NCBI RefSeq assembly: GCF_015999245.1
Contig: NZ_JAEAMR010000007.1
Coordinates: forward strand, 472,871 to 536,870
Direction of reading: 5' to 3'
DNA: 64,000 nucleotides
From: Streptomyces sp. AV19
GTDB taxonomy: Bacteria; Actinomycetota; Actinomycetes; Streptomycetales; Streptomycetaceae
Shown: piece after piece, positions 39,557 through 47,772 of the stretch
Numbering within the stretch: position 1 is the stretch's first letter
Layout: each line of letters starts with the position of its first letter
Notes under the pieces: model-generated
The model's database searches: none
What the model was told of the DNA's origin: nothing
What the model saw: only the letters and a program-made list of their open reading frames with translations
Program-made: the position numbers and the translations under genes

Positions 39557-41918
39557 CCGGGCCGAGGGACACAGACTCTGCCAACAGAACGGTCCGGGCG
39601 GTGGGCATGGTGCGCCATCTCGTCGCGACCTTAGTGCGGACTTCCTTCGAGGGGAGCTGTCCATAGCGTCGCAGAAGCGGTATCGCTGCCTCGCCGAGGG
39701 CGCCGAGTACCTGCACGTAACCCGTGGCCGCGTCATCGTCCAGACCGTCCGGTCCGGGGACGATCCGCAACACGTCCGGGCCCAGTGAGGACAGGAATCC
39801 GACTTCCTGTCTTCCCACGGGTACTCCCAGATCTTTCAGCCGTTCCCATGCCCCGTCGTGCACCCCGTCGTCCAATGACGTCGCGCTTGCCGCGCACTCG
39901 GCCGCCAGGGTGCGCAGAGCCCATTGCGTACTGCGGTCCTCCGCTGTGTCGTCGACGGCGACGAGTCCTTCGACGACGCGTCGCACCTCCCCCCGGCTGC
40001 AGTGCCCGATCACCAGGCGGATGACGTCCTGCCACTGCTCCTCCGCCGCGTGGCGGAGCAGTTCGTCCAGACAGTCGGAGTCCTGGAATTCCTTTGCCGC
40101 CAGGTAGTCCTGGAATGTGCGATGAATGAACTGGATGGAATCCATTGCGCGTTCCTGGAGCAGGCCGCTGCGGTTCAGTAAATGGTCCATGAGCGCATCG
40201 GCGGTGTAGCGCTGGACGTGGCGCAGGCCACGCATCGCCAATTCGATCTGGCGGACTGCCTGTTTGCGCGTCAATTCCGTCTGTCCGTTGCGGACGAGCC
40301 AGATCGCGATGCGCTGGAGGAGTTGCTGGGCGTCCTCGGCCTCGATCCGGATGCCCTCGGGGGTGCCGATGCGGCGGTGCGCGTCGCGCTGGCCCAGCAG
40401 CATGGCGAGGGCCGCCTTGTAGAGGGACCAGCGGGAGTGGGGGAGCAGACCGCTGCGGCGGCGGTGGAGGGCGCAGATCACCGCGCAGAGCAGCGGAGTG
40501 CGGGCCAGGTCGCGCAGCGTCGCGTTGCGGCGGAACTCCTGGGTGAGTTCCTGCTCCAGGTTGCCGACGTCGGCGTACCGCAGCCGCGCCGCGTCGTGCC
40601 ACGTTTTCACGAACGCCTCGATGTCCGCGTCGCTCATCGGCAGCAGGCGAAGCTCCTCGAAGCCCTGCCAGTCGAGCCAGTCGTCCTCGACGGCGCGGGG
40701 GCGGACCGTGACCAGGCAGCGGGTCTTCGGATACCGGCGGAGGAGCTCGTCCAGCCATTGCCGGGCTGCTGTCCGGTCCGCGCGGGGGAGTTCGTCCAGG
40801 CCGTCGACGAGGAGCAGGACCCGGCCCGCGTCCAGTGCGCGGCTCGCCCAGCCGTCCGGTGGGTCGTCCTCCAGCAGGCCGGCGAGGGTCGGCAGTTGGG
40901 ACGGTCTCGGGCTCGTGATGCCCTGGGCGGCCAGGCGGCGCATGGGGACGATGAAGGGGACCAGGCCGTTCAGGGCGGACAGCTTCGCCGGGAGGGACTG
41001 GCACGCGGCGTGCGAGGCCAGCCACCACACGAGGGTGGTCTTGCCGGCGCCCGCCTCGCCGCGGAGCACCGCGCGCAGGCGGGTGGACAGGAGGTCCTCC
41101 ACTCGCTGCGGGCCCGTGCGCTCGCGGGCGGATTCGCCCTCCAGACTGAGGTACGCCGTGTCGAGATCCCAGCGCTTCTCGTGTTCCCCGAGGTCGTCCA
41201 GGCCGAAGACCTCCAGCTGGCTGTAGCGGGCCTTGATCGCCCTCGCGTACCGCTCCTCGTAGTGGAAGTCGTCGACGTGTGGGGATGCCACGGGTATGGG
41301 GACTGGCGCGTCCGGCCAGTGCTCGCGCAGGGTCCGGGTGAAGCCAGGGGCTCGGAGGAGCTCCTGGAGCGGGACGGTGTGCAAGGCCGAGTGCTGCCAG
41401 CCCTGCGGATCCTCTGCCACCACGCCCACCAGCAGCGGGCCGGCGAAGACGGGACCGCCGGACAGGCCCGACCAGGGCGAACCCCCATGCACGGGAGCCG
41501 GCGGGTGGTGCTCGGGGCGGAGCACGCAGCGGCCGCGTAATCGGGCCGCGACCGGGGTCAGAGTGCCCGGTATCTGCGCCAGGTCCAGTTCGCCGGTCTC
41601 CGAGCGTTCCACGTCGGGGCAGCCCAGCGCCTGGCAGCCGGGGACCGGCTCCTGGGTGGACACCGTGCCCAGGCGCAGCGGGGTGCCCTCGGGGATCAGG
41701 GGGTGCTCGGCGAGCAGGAGCGCCGCGTCGTGGCGGCTTGTCGTGCCCGCCCAGACGGTCCGGCAGCGGACGGGAGCCGGGTTTCCCGGAGCGATCGCCT
41801 CCGTCGGCGAGGCTCCGTCCAGGATGTGCGCGCTCGTCAGGATCAGCTCCGGCGTCAGCAGCACTCCGCTGCCCTGCTGGGCGCCGAGGACGGCGACGAC
41901 CCGTTCCGGAGGCGTCAT
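39546..41918 (-). CDS. trypsin-NACHT (STAND) conflict protein, 5' fragment interrupted by the element
   Basis: 790-codon frame; 776 codons are host, and the last 14 (VLLAESVSLGPVSL) are read into the element. The N-terminal trypsin-like protease has a full triad: His31 in LTSAHIL, Asp64 in RHDAALL, Ser153 in GLSGGPVF. NACHT NTPase: Walker A GEAGAGKTT at 287-295, Walker B LLLVDGLDE at 368-376, followed by a helical region. The natural C-terminus is the LRR fragment now at 33471-32584. Such proteins are NLR-like immune sensors in which ligand binding releases a protease or NTPase. The ATG overlaps the trypco2 stop by 4 bases. Truncated, it probably lacks its sensor. Confidence 0.85.
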   Translation of the reverse strand: MTPPERVVAVLGAQQGSGVLLTPELILTSAHILDGASPTEAIAPGNPAPVRCRTVWAGTTSRHDAALLLAEHPLIPEGTPLRLGTVSTQEPVPGCQALGCPDVERSETGELDLAQIPGTLTPVAARLRGRCVLRPEHHPPAPVHGGSPWSGLSGGPVFAGPLLVGVVAEDPQGWQHSALHTVPLQELLRAPGFTRTLREHWPDAPVPIPVASPHVDDFHYEERYARAIKARYSQLEVFGLDDLGEHEKRWDLDTAYLSLEGESARERTGPQRVEDLLSTRLRAVLRGEAGAGKTTLVWWLASHAACQSLPAKLSALNGLVPFIVPMRRLAAQGITSPRPSQLPTLAGLLEDDPPDGWASRALDAGRVLLLVDGLDELPRADRTAARQWLDELLRRYPKTRCLVTVRPRAVEDDWLDWQGFEELRLLPMSDADIEAFVKTWHDAARLRYADVGNLEQELTQEFRRNATLRDLARTPLLCAVICALHRRRSGLLPHSRWSLYKAALAMLLGQRDAHRRIGTPEGIRIEAEDAQQLLQRIAIWLVRNGQTELTRKQAVRQIELAMRGLRHVQRYTADALMDHLLNRSGLLQERAMDSIQFIHRTFQDYLAAKEFQDSDCLDELLRHAAEEQWQDVIRLVIGHCSRGEVRRVVEGLVAVDDTAEDRSTQWALRTLAAECAASATSLDDGVHDGAWERLKDLGVPVGRQEVGFLSSLGPDVLRIVPGPDGLDDDAATGYVQVLGALGEAAIPLLRRYGQLPSKEVRTKVATRWRTMPTARTVLLAESVSLGPVSL
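39576..39590 (-). repeat. right terminal inverted repeat of the recombinase-trio element
   Basis: On the minus strand CGTTCTGTTGGCAGA, 13 of 15 identical to the left end at 33472-33486. It lies exactly where the NACHT reading frame stops making family-like sequence. Confidence 0.65.
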
Positions 41919-42259
41919 TCCGTGCCCGGGCCGAAGTTGGAGATTCCGCCCGCGCGTTGGTTGCCGACCTTCCAGCCCCCGCCCGTCCGCAGATCCTTCG
42001 GCGTCAGCGTGAACGTCACCTTGTGCGTGCGGGACGAGCCGCGCGAGCCCTCCGTGCCGGCGTCCACGACCCAGGCGCGGACCTTGCCCGAGCCCTTCGC
42101 CTCGCGTCGCATCTCGATGCCGAACTCCATCGTGATCTCGCCGACCTCGAAGCCCAGATCCTGGCCCTCGCCGGTCGCGGCCGCGCTGGTCAGGCCGGTG
42201 CGGATGGCCTCGACGGCCTCCGCCAGCTCGATTTCCCCGAAGAACGATTCGTCTGTCAT
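41915..42259 (-). CDS. trypsin co-occurring domain (trypco2) protein
   Basis: 114 aa. One small alpha+beta domain: IELAEAVEAIRTGLTSAA helix, then EVGEITMEFGIEMRREAKGSGKVRAWVVDAG strands (residues 38-68) and a closing KVTFTLTPKD strand. This is the trypco2 family, found next to or fused with trypsin-STAND genes in predicted NTP-dependent conflict systems. It overlaps the protease-NACHT gene by 4 bases, so the two are one operon; it may act as regulator or adaptor of the protease. GAGGG lies 5 bases before the ATG. Confidence 0.82.
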   Translation of the reverse strand: MTDESFFGEIELAEAVEAIRTGLTSAAATGEGQDLGFEVGEITMEFGIEMRREAKGSGKVRAWVVDAGTEGSRGSSRTHKVTFTLTPKDLRTGGGWKVGNQRAGGISNFGPGTE

Positions 42260-42399
42260 CAGCCCTCACAGTCGGTGTGCGTGCGCTGACCGGGAGCGTA
42301 CCGGCGGGGCCGGGGCTTTGGTCCCGAACCGGGCGGGGCGGAGGTCCCGCCGCCGTTGCGCCGCCGGTGACAAGCCACACAGGGGTCTTCGGACGTACT

Positions 42400-42577
42400 A
42401 AGCGCATTAGCAGGAATTCCGGGACGGGAATCGCTGGGGAAGCGGTGAATTCCCGTACCCGGGATTACTAGGGGAGGTCGTAGAAAGGGCGCTTGGACAT
42501 GTCCGAAATGGCCGCTATCAAGGTAGGGCGATCCCGGTCCGCAGCCGGGATCTTTCCCTGCCTGGAGGTTTTTCTTT
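42400..42577 (+). promoter_or_regulatory. structured 5' leader of the M23 peptidase gene, candidate c-di-AMP riboswitch
   Basis: The long leader can pair ATCGCT (42430-42435) with GGCGAT (42527-42532). Between these lie GGTGAAT, GTCCGAA and GCTATC, which resemble conserved pieces of ydaO-type c-di-AMP riboswitches in similar order. The closing strand overlaps a perfect 8-bp hairpin, GATCCCGG/CCGGGATC (42530-42552), so the two structures exclude each other as in an expression platform. Similarity is partial (the usual GACAGCTAAC core is not intact), so this is tentative. ydaO switches do control cell-wall hydrolases in Streptomyces. Confidence 0.4.
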
Positions 42578-43279
42578 ATGTCGAAGCGCACCGCTTTCCG
42601 TACCCGCCGCAACGCCACCGCTCTGGCCGTCGGCCTGGGTGCGTCGCTGGCACTGGGCGCGGGCGTGGCGCTGGCCGACGGGGCCGTGCCGAACGGGTTC
42701 GCCGGGATGTCCGCGCTGTCGAACGAGTCCGGCGCCTCGCTCAAGGCGCAGGCCGACACGCAGAAGCAGGCCGCCGACAAGGAGAAGCAGGCCGCCGAGA
42801 AGAAGAAGGCCGATGAGGAGCGGGCCAGCCGGTCGCAGGCCCGTACCGTTCTCTCCGCCGACGCGTGGGTGAAGCCCGTGGACGGTTACGTGATCGGCCA
42901 GTCCTTCGGCGCCTCCGGCAACATGTGGGCCAACAAGCACAGCGGTCAGGACCTGGTCGTGCCCACCGGCACCCCCGTGAAGGCCGTCCACAAGGGCACG
43001 GTCGTCAAGGCCGGTGCGAACGGCGGCGGCGACGGCGCCGCGTACGGCAACGCCGTCGTGATCAAGCACGACGACAACACGTACTCGCAGTACGCGCACC
43101 TGTCGTCCCTCGCCGTGCAGGTCGGCCAGACCGTGAGCACCGGCCAGCAGATCGGGCTGTCGGGCTCCACCGGCAACTCGTCCGGTCCGCACCTGCACTT
43201 CGAGATCCGTACGACGCCGGACTACGGCACCTCCGTCGAGCCGGTCGCCTTCCTCGGCGCCCGCGGCGGACAGCTCTGA
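42578..43279 (+). CDS. secreted M23 (LytM-type) metallopeptidase
   Basis: 233 aa. Signal peptide (basic start, hydrophobic core ALAVGLGASLALGAGVALA, cut near residue 34). A Lys/Glu/Ala coiled coil follows at about 55-90, then an M23 domain with zinc and catalytic residues in HSGQDLVVPTG (His, Asp) and HLHFEIR (His-x-His). It should cleave peptidoglycan cross-bridges or stem peptides in the wall. AGG ribosome site 10 bases before the ATG. Its long structured leader suggests post-transcriptional control. Confidence 0.93.
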   Translation: MSKRTAFRTRRNATALAVGLGASLALGAGVALADGAVPNGFAGMSALSNESGASLKAQADTQKQAADKEKQAAEKKKADEERASRSQARTVLSADAWVKPVDGYVIGQSFGASGNMWANKHSGQDLVVPTGTPVKAVHKGTVVKAGANGGGDGAAYGNAVVIKHDDNTYSQYAHLSSLAVQVGQTVSTGQQIGLSGSTGNSSGPHLHFEIRTTPDYGTSVEPVAFLGARGGQL

Positions 43280-43304
43280 TCCAGCCCGGGTCATCCTGGG
43301 TCCC

Positions 43305-43739
43305 ATGGACCTCGCGCACATTCGCAGGCTGCGGCTGGCCAAGGACGCCATGGACCGCGACTGGGCCGCCCCGCTCGATCTCGACGCGGTGGCGGCCGCC
43401 GCGGGTTACTCGCGCTACCACTTCGTCCGCGCCTTCAAGGCCGCGTACGGACGGACGCCCGGCCAGTACCTGAGCCGTCGCCGCATCGAGCGCGCCCAGG
43501 AGCTGCTCCGCACGGCGAACCTCTCCGTGACCGAGATCTGCGTGACGGTCGGCTTCAGCAGCCTCGGCACGTTCTCCGCCCGCTTCAAGCGGCAGACCGG
43601 GGTGACCCCGAGCGAGTACCGCGCCGCGCACGCTCCGCGCGGGGCCGGTCACATCCCGGGGTGCTACGCCCTGCTCTACAGCGGTGCCTTCCCCGAGACG
43701 AAGGAGATGAAGGACCGCAATTCTGGAGAAGCCGGGTGA
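43305..43739 (+). CDS. AraC-family regulator, DNA-binding domain only
   Basis: 144 aa. Two helix-turn-helices: LDLDAVAAAAGYSRYHFVRAFK and VTEICVTVGFSSLGTFSARFKR, read as residues 23-44 and 80-101, with the family signature continuing to GVTPSEYRA. There is no separate sensor domain; the short C-terminal tail (HIPGCYALLYSGAFPE) is shared by small AraC proteins beside VOC-family genes. The VOC gene lies 57 bases downstream, so an AraC-VOC pair is likely, possibly for a toxic small molecule. Confidence 0.9.
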   Translation: MDLAHIRRLRLAKDAMDRDWAAPLDLDAVAAAAGYSRYHFVRAFKAAYGRTPGQYLSRRRIERAQELLRTANLSVTEICVTVGFSSLGTFSARFKRQTGVTPSEYRAAHAPRGAGHIPGCYALLYSGAFPETKEMKDRNSGEAG

Positions 43740-43796
43740 TGCCGGTCGTGCCTACGGTGACGGGGAGACACCGACCGAGCCCCCCGGAGGCACGAC

Positions 43797-44258
43797 ATGA
43801 TCAAGGGCATCGCCATCACCACCGTCTGGGTCCTCGACCAGGACCGGGCGAAGGAGTTCTACACCGAGAAGCTCGGCCTCGAGGTCCGCACCGACATGAC
43901 CCTGGGCGGTGACAAGGGCATGCGCTGGCTCACCGTCGGTGGCAAGGGTCAGCCCGACGTCGAGCTCGCCCTGATGGTGCCGGGCGGGCCCGCCATGGAC
44001 CCGGAGTCCGCCGAGGCCGTGCGCAGGCTCCTCGCCAAGGGGGCGCTGGGCGCCGGCGTGCTGGCCACCGACGACGTCCGCAGGGACTACGAGACGTTCA
44101 AGGCCCAGGGCGTGGAGTTCCTCCAGGAGCCGCAGGAGCGGCCGTACGGCACCGAGGCGATCTTCCGGGACGACTCGGGCAACTGGTTCTCGCTCACCGA
44201 GCACCGCGAGCGGATGGATTTCGGCAAGGAGTGGGGCGAGTGCGTCGAGCCGAAGTGA
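43797..44258 (+). CDS. VOC-family (glyoxalase/bleomycin-resistance fold) protein
   Basis: 153 aa. Paired beta-alpha-beta-beta-beta units: ITTVWVLDQDRAKEFYTEKLGLEVR and GVLATDDVRRDYETFKAQGV, ending IFRDDSGNWFSLTEH with a candidate metal-binding Glu/His. VOC proteins bind metals and carry out glyoxalase, dioxygenase or drug-sequestering reactions; the substrate is not readable here. GGAGG lies 6-10 bases before the ATG. Probably controlled by the AraC protein encoded upstream. Confidence 0.88.
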   Translation: MIKGIAITTVWVLDQDRAKEFYTEKLGLEVRTDMTLGGDKGMRWLTVGGKGQPDVELALMVPGGPAMDPESAEAVRRLLAKGALGAGVLATDDVRRDYETFKAQGVEFLQEPQERPYGTEAIFRDDSGNWFSLTEHRERMDFGKEWGECVEPK

Positions 44259-44270
44259 CCGTGACGGCCG

Positions 44271-45566
44271 TCAGTCCGGTACCTGGATGATCGGGAACGT
44301 TCCCGTGCTCGTCGGGGACGACTCCGGCAGCCAGAGCACGGCGATCGCCCCGCCGCCGCCCTCCGCCTCCGGGTCCGCGTTGCGGAAGCTGAGGCGGGCG
44401 CCGAGCACCCGGGCCTGACCGGACGCGATCGTCAGGCCCAGGCCGTGGCCCTTGCCCGCGCGGTCCTCGCTGCCGGTGCGGAACCGGCTCGGGCCCTCGC
44501 GCAGCAGGTTCTCGGGGAAGCCCGGCCCGTGGTCGCGGACGCGCAGCACCCGTCCCTCGACGGTGACGTCGATGGGCCCCCGGCCGTGCTTGGCCGCGTT
44601 GGCCAGCAGGTTGCCGAGGATGCGCTCCAGCCGGCGCGGGTCCGTGGAGACGTACGCGGTGCGGGCCACCGTGACCCGCGCGTCCGGCGAGAACGCCCGC
44701 ACCCGGCGGCGGACGAAGTCGCCCAGTTCGATCTCCTGCATCTCGGCCCGCTCGGCGAAGCCGTCCAGCCGGGCCACCTCCAGCACGTCCTCCACGAGGG
44801 TCCGCATGGCCTGGGCCCGGTCGCGGACGAGCTCGGTGGGCCGGCCCGGGGGAAGCAGCTCGGCGGCGGTGAGCAGCCCGGTGACCGGGGTGCGCAGCTC
44901 GTGGGCGATGTCCGCGGTGACCCGCCGCTCGGCCTCCAGCCGGTCCTGGAGGGCCTGGGCCATGCCGTCGACGGCCCGCGCCAGATCGTCGGTCTCGTCG
45001 CGCACCCGGCCGCCGATGGCCTCGCGGACGCGCACCTCCCGGTCGCCGTCGGCGACCCTGCGGGCGGCGGCGGACGCCTTGCGCAGCCGCCGGGAGAGCT
45101 GGCCGCCGATGAGGACGCCCAGCGCGCAGCCGCCCAGGACCACCGAGATCGAGCCGATGATCAGGGCCTTGTCCAGGTCGTCGAGGATCTTCAGCCGGTC
45201 CTGGAACGGCTGGTGTATCGAGAGGATCTTGCCGTTGCGCAGCGGGACCGAGGCCCACACCTGGGGGGTGCGGCCGCTGTCCTGGACGAAGGTGGCGCGC
45301 TGCCCGATGGCGGCGGCCTCCCGCAGCTGCTTGGGCAGCGCGGGGTCGTCCACCTTGGCGTGCAGCACGGTGCGGCCGTTGGACTCGTAGTAGCGCTGGG
45401 CGAGCTGGACGCGCTGGTCCATCGTGTCCCGGCTGCTGTTGATCATCGAGGCGCGGGCGGCGTTGTGCACGACGAGGCTGAGCGCGATCGCGACCAGCGC
45501 GCCGACGCCGGCGATGGCGAGGCTGACCTTCCAGCGCAGTCCGCTGCGGAGGGCGATCTTCACCAT
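44271..45566 (-). CDS. cseC: sensor histidine kinase CseC
   Basis: 431 aa. Membrane helices at about 14-34 and 134-156 flank an extracytoplasmic sensor loop. A HAMP domain, phosphoacceptor His222 in ADIAHELRTPVTG and HATPase KGHGLGLTIASG follow. It is the last gene of the sigE-cseA-cseB-cseC set. In S. coelicolor CseC senses cell-envelope damage (cell-wall antibiotics) and phosphorylates CseB, which turns on sigE. Identification rests on gene order as well as domain content. Confidence 0.9.
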   Translation of the reverse strand: MVKIALRSGLRWKVSLAIAGVGALVAIALSLVVHNAARASMINSSRDTMDQRVQLAQRYYESNGRTVLHAKVDDPALPKQLREAAAIGQRATFVQDSGRTPQVWASVPLRNGKILSIHQPFQDRLKILDDLDKALIIGSISVVLGGCALGVLIGGQLSRRLRKASAAARRVADGDREVRVREAIGGRVRDETDDLARAVDGMAQALQDRLEAERRVTADIAHELRTPVTGLLTAAELLPPGRPTELVRDRAQAMRTLVEDVLEVARLDGFAERAEMQEIELGDFVRRRVRAFSPDARVTVARTAYVSTDPRRLERILGNLLANAAKHGRGPIDVTVEGRVLRVRDHGPGFPENLLREGPSRFRTGSEDRAGKGHGLGLTIASGQARVLGARLSFRNADPEAEGGGGAIAVLWLPESSPTSTGTFPIIQVPD

Positions 45567-45599
45567 GGGAGGAGGGCGTGGGGGGACGTCATAGGAGGC

Positions 45600-46304
<705 letters not shown>

Positions 46305-46311
46305 GCTGCTC

Positions 46312-47010
46312 TCAGCCCTCCTGTCCCGAGCCCTCGCTCTTGGTGGTCGTGCCCCCGACCTTGCTGAAGTCGGTGTGGGTGCGTCCGGTCTCCCGGAACT
46401 TGCCGTCCGTCCAGTGGTACGTCACCACGTCCTCGCCGGACGGGTCGGCCACGGCGTCGCCGGAACCGTAGATCTGCGTCGTGACCTGGAGGTCACCGCG
46501 GTCGATGTCGGCGTAGACGGGCGACGTCTCGGACGAGAACACATTCTCGTACGAGCCGCCCTTTGCACGGTACACATACGAACCGATGCCGATGGCGTCC
46601 CCGCACGTCAGGATGTTCACCACGACGTCGTCCCGGGAGCCGTCGGTCAGCTGGCCGTAGATGACGTCGACCGGGTACTGGTCCTTCACACAGGGCTTGA
46701 AGTTCTTCTTCACCGCGTCGCTGATCTTCGGATCCGCCTTGATCAGCGCGGCGGCGTCGACCTTCGCGCGGGTGACGGACGGCGAGGCCGACGGCTGCTT
46801 GCCGACGGCCTTGGAGCTGGACCGGGTCTGGGCGGGGCCCTCCTTGCGGACCCCTTCGCTGCTGGCACTGCACCCGGCGAGCAGCAGGCCGGCGGTCGCG
46901 GCGGTCGCCGCGACCACACCACCCGTGATCAATGCCGGTCGTACCGGGCCCGTGGAACGCTCCGTCCGCGCGGCCCGTCGTGCGGCGATCGCCTTGGTCA
47001 GGCCGCGCAC
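46312..47010 (-). CDS. cseA: lipoprotein CseA, negative modulator of the sigE system
   Basis: 232 aa from the GTG at 47010, which overlaps the end of sigE by 13 bases; the longer open frame upstream is a shadow of sigE. A signal sequence with lipobox LLAGC (Cys about 43) makes it an extracellular lipoprotein. The mature part has a two-Cys pair (NFKPCVKDQYP, NILTCGDA) and resembles CseA, loss of which raises sigE expression in S. coelicolor. How it damps signalling is not visible. Confidence 0.85.
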   Translation of the reverse strand: MRGLTKAIAARRAARTERSTGPVRPALITGGVVAATAATAGLLLAGCSASSEGVRKEGPAQTRSSSKAVGKQPSASPSVTRAKVDAAALIKADPKISDAVKKNFKPCVKDQYPVDVIYGQLTDGSRDDVVVNILTCGDAIGIGSYVYRAKGGSYENVFSSETSPVYADIDRGDLQVTTQIYGSGDAVADPSGEDVVTYHWTDGKFRETGRTHTDFSKVGGTTTKSEGSGQEG

Positions 47011-47561
47011 CGTTCCTGCCCCCGCTCGTTGCGCTCGAGCGCGTGGAAGTCCAGGTCGCGGCTCTCCAGCTCCTGGCGCAGCCTGGCCAGCGCCCGGTGC
47101 AGGGTGCTCTTGACCGTGCCGGTCGACATGCCGAGCGCCTCCGCCGTCTCCTCGGTGCTCATCTGCTCCCAGTGTCGCAGCACCACGACGCTGCGCTGCT
47201 TGGGTGCCAGGACTCCGAGGATGTCCATCAGCAGAGCGCGGTCGGCGTGCTGCTCCGTGCCGTCCTCGACGCTGGCGTCGGGGAGCTGCTCGGTGGGCAC
47301 CTCGTCGAGCTTGCGGGCGCGCCACCACTCCGTACGAGTGTTGATCATGACACGGCGGAGGTAGGCGTCGGCAAGCGACTTGTCGGCTATGCCGTCCCAC
47401 CGGCCGTAGGTGCGGACCAGGGCGGTCTGGAGCAGGTCCTGGGCGTCGATGGGGTCCGGGACGAGACGGCGGGCGCTGCGCAGGAGGGCGTCCTGGCGGT
47501 TGCGAACGTACTCTTCGAAGTCCAGAACATTGCCGTCCAGAACCTTGCCGCTGCTGGCCAT
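46998..47561 (-). CDS. sigE: ECF RNA polymerase sigma factor SigE
   Basis: 187 aa from the ATG at 47561, chosen over 47576 because GGAGG lies 8 bases before it. Region 2: FEEYVRNRQDALLRSARRL, DAQDLLQTALVRTYGRWD and the -10-reading helix around RRVMINTRTEWWR. Region 4: LAPKQRSVVVLRHWEQMS and STGTVKSTLHRALARLRQEL. No anti-sigma factor is encoded next to it; control is by CseBC. It directs cell-envelope stress genes. First gene of the four-gene set. Confidence 0.93.
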   Translation of the reverse strand: MASSGKVLDGNVLDFEEYVRNRQDALLRSARRLVPDPIDAQDLLQTALVRTYGRWDGIADKSLADAYLRRVMINTRTEWWRARKLDEVPTEQLPDASVEDGTEQHADRALLMDILGVLAPKQRSVVVLRHWEQMSTEETAEALGMSTGTVKSTLHRALARLRQELESRDLDFHALERNERGQERCAA

Positions 47562-47772
47562 ACTCGCAGCCTCCATTCCGCTTGCGTCCCCGTGCCTGCC
47601 GGTCCGTGCCTGCCGGTCCGGTGCCGGACTCGGTCGTCCAGCACGGAGAGGACGCTACGGAGGAGCTGTTGCGGCGTGATGTGCAGCAGCCCTGCGGCTG
47701 GAGCACAGCTGTCCATAGGTTGTGTAACAGCAGGGGAGAAAGAGCGGCTCTGTCCGGTTCGGCGGGTGCCTG

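Larger units (their letters stand above)
33472..39590 (+). mobile_element. recombinase-in-trio type element with fourth TnpC-like gene, 6.1 kb
   Basis: Contains three overlapping tyrosine-recombinase-type genes (33583-38923) and a small helix-turn-helix/coiled-coil gene (38940-39434), all on the plus strand. Imperfect terminal inverted repeats bound it. Excision at 33472-39590 rejoins two same-strand gene fragments in frame (TMPTART + FAEEVLASM), which fixes the boundaries to within a few bases. There is no tRNA at either edge, no cargo gene and no evident target duplication. The gene order recalls RIT elements and Tn554 (TnpA-TnpB-TnpC). Codon use is slightly less extreme than in the flanking core genes. 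Confidence 0.8.

Noticed and set aside
39546..42259. The trypsin-NACHT/trypco2 operon as cargo carried by the recombinase element
   Set aside because: The operon lies outside the right terminus, and its missing 3' end lies outside the left terminus; the element is inside the gene, not around it.
42259..42780. Minus-strand open frame over the M23 leader and signal peptide
   Set aside because: Antisense to a supported secreted peptidase start and its structured leader; no coding-like features.
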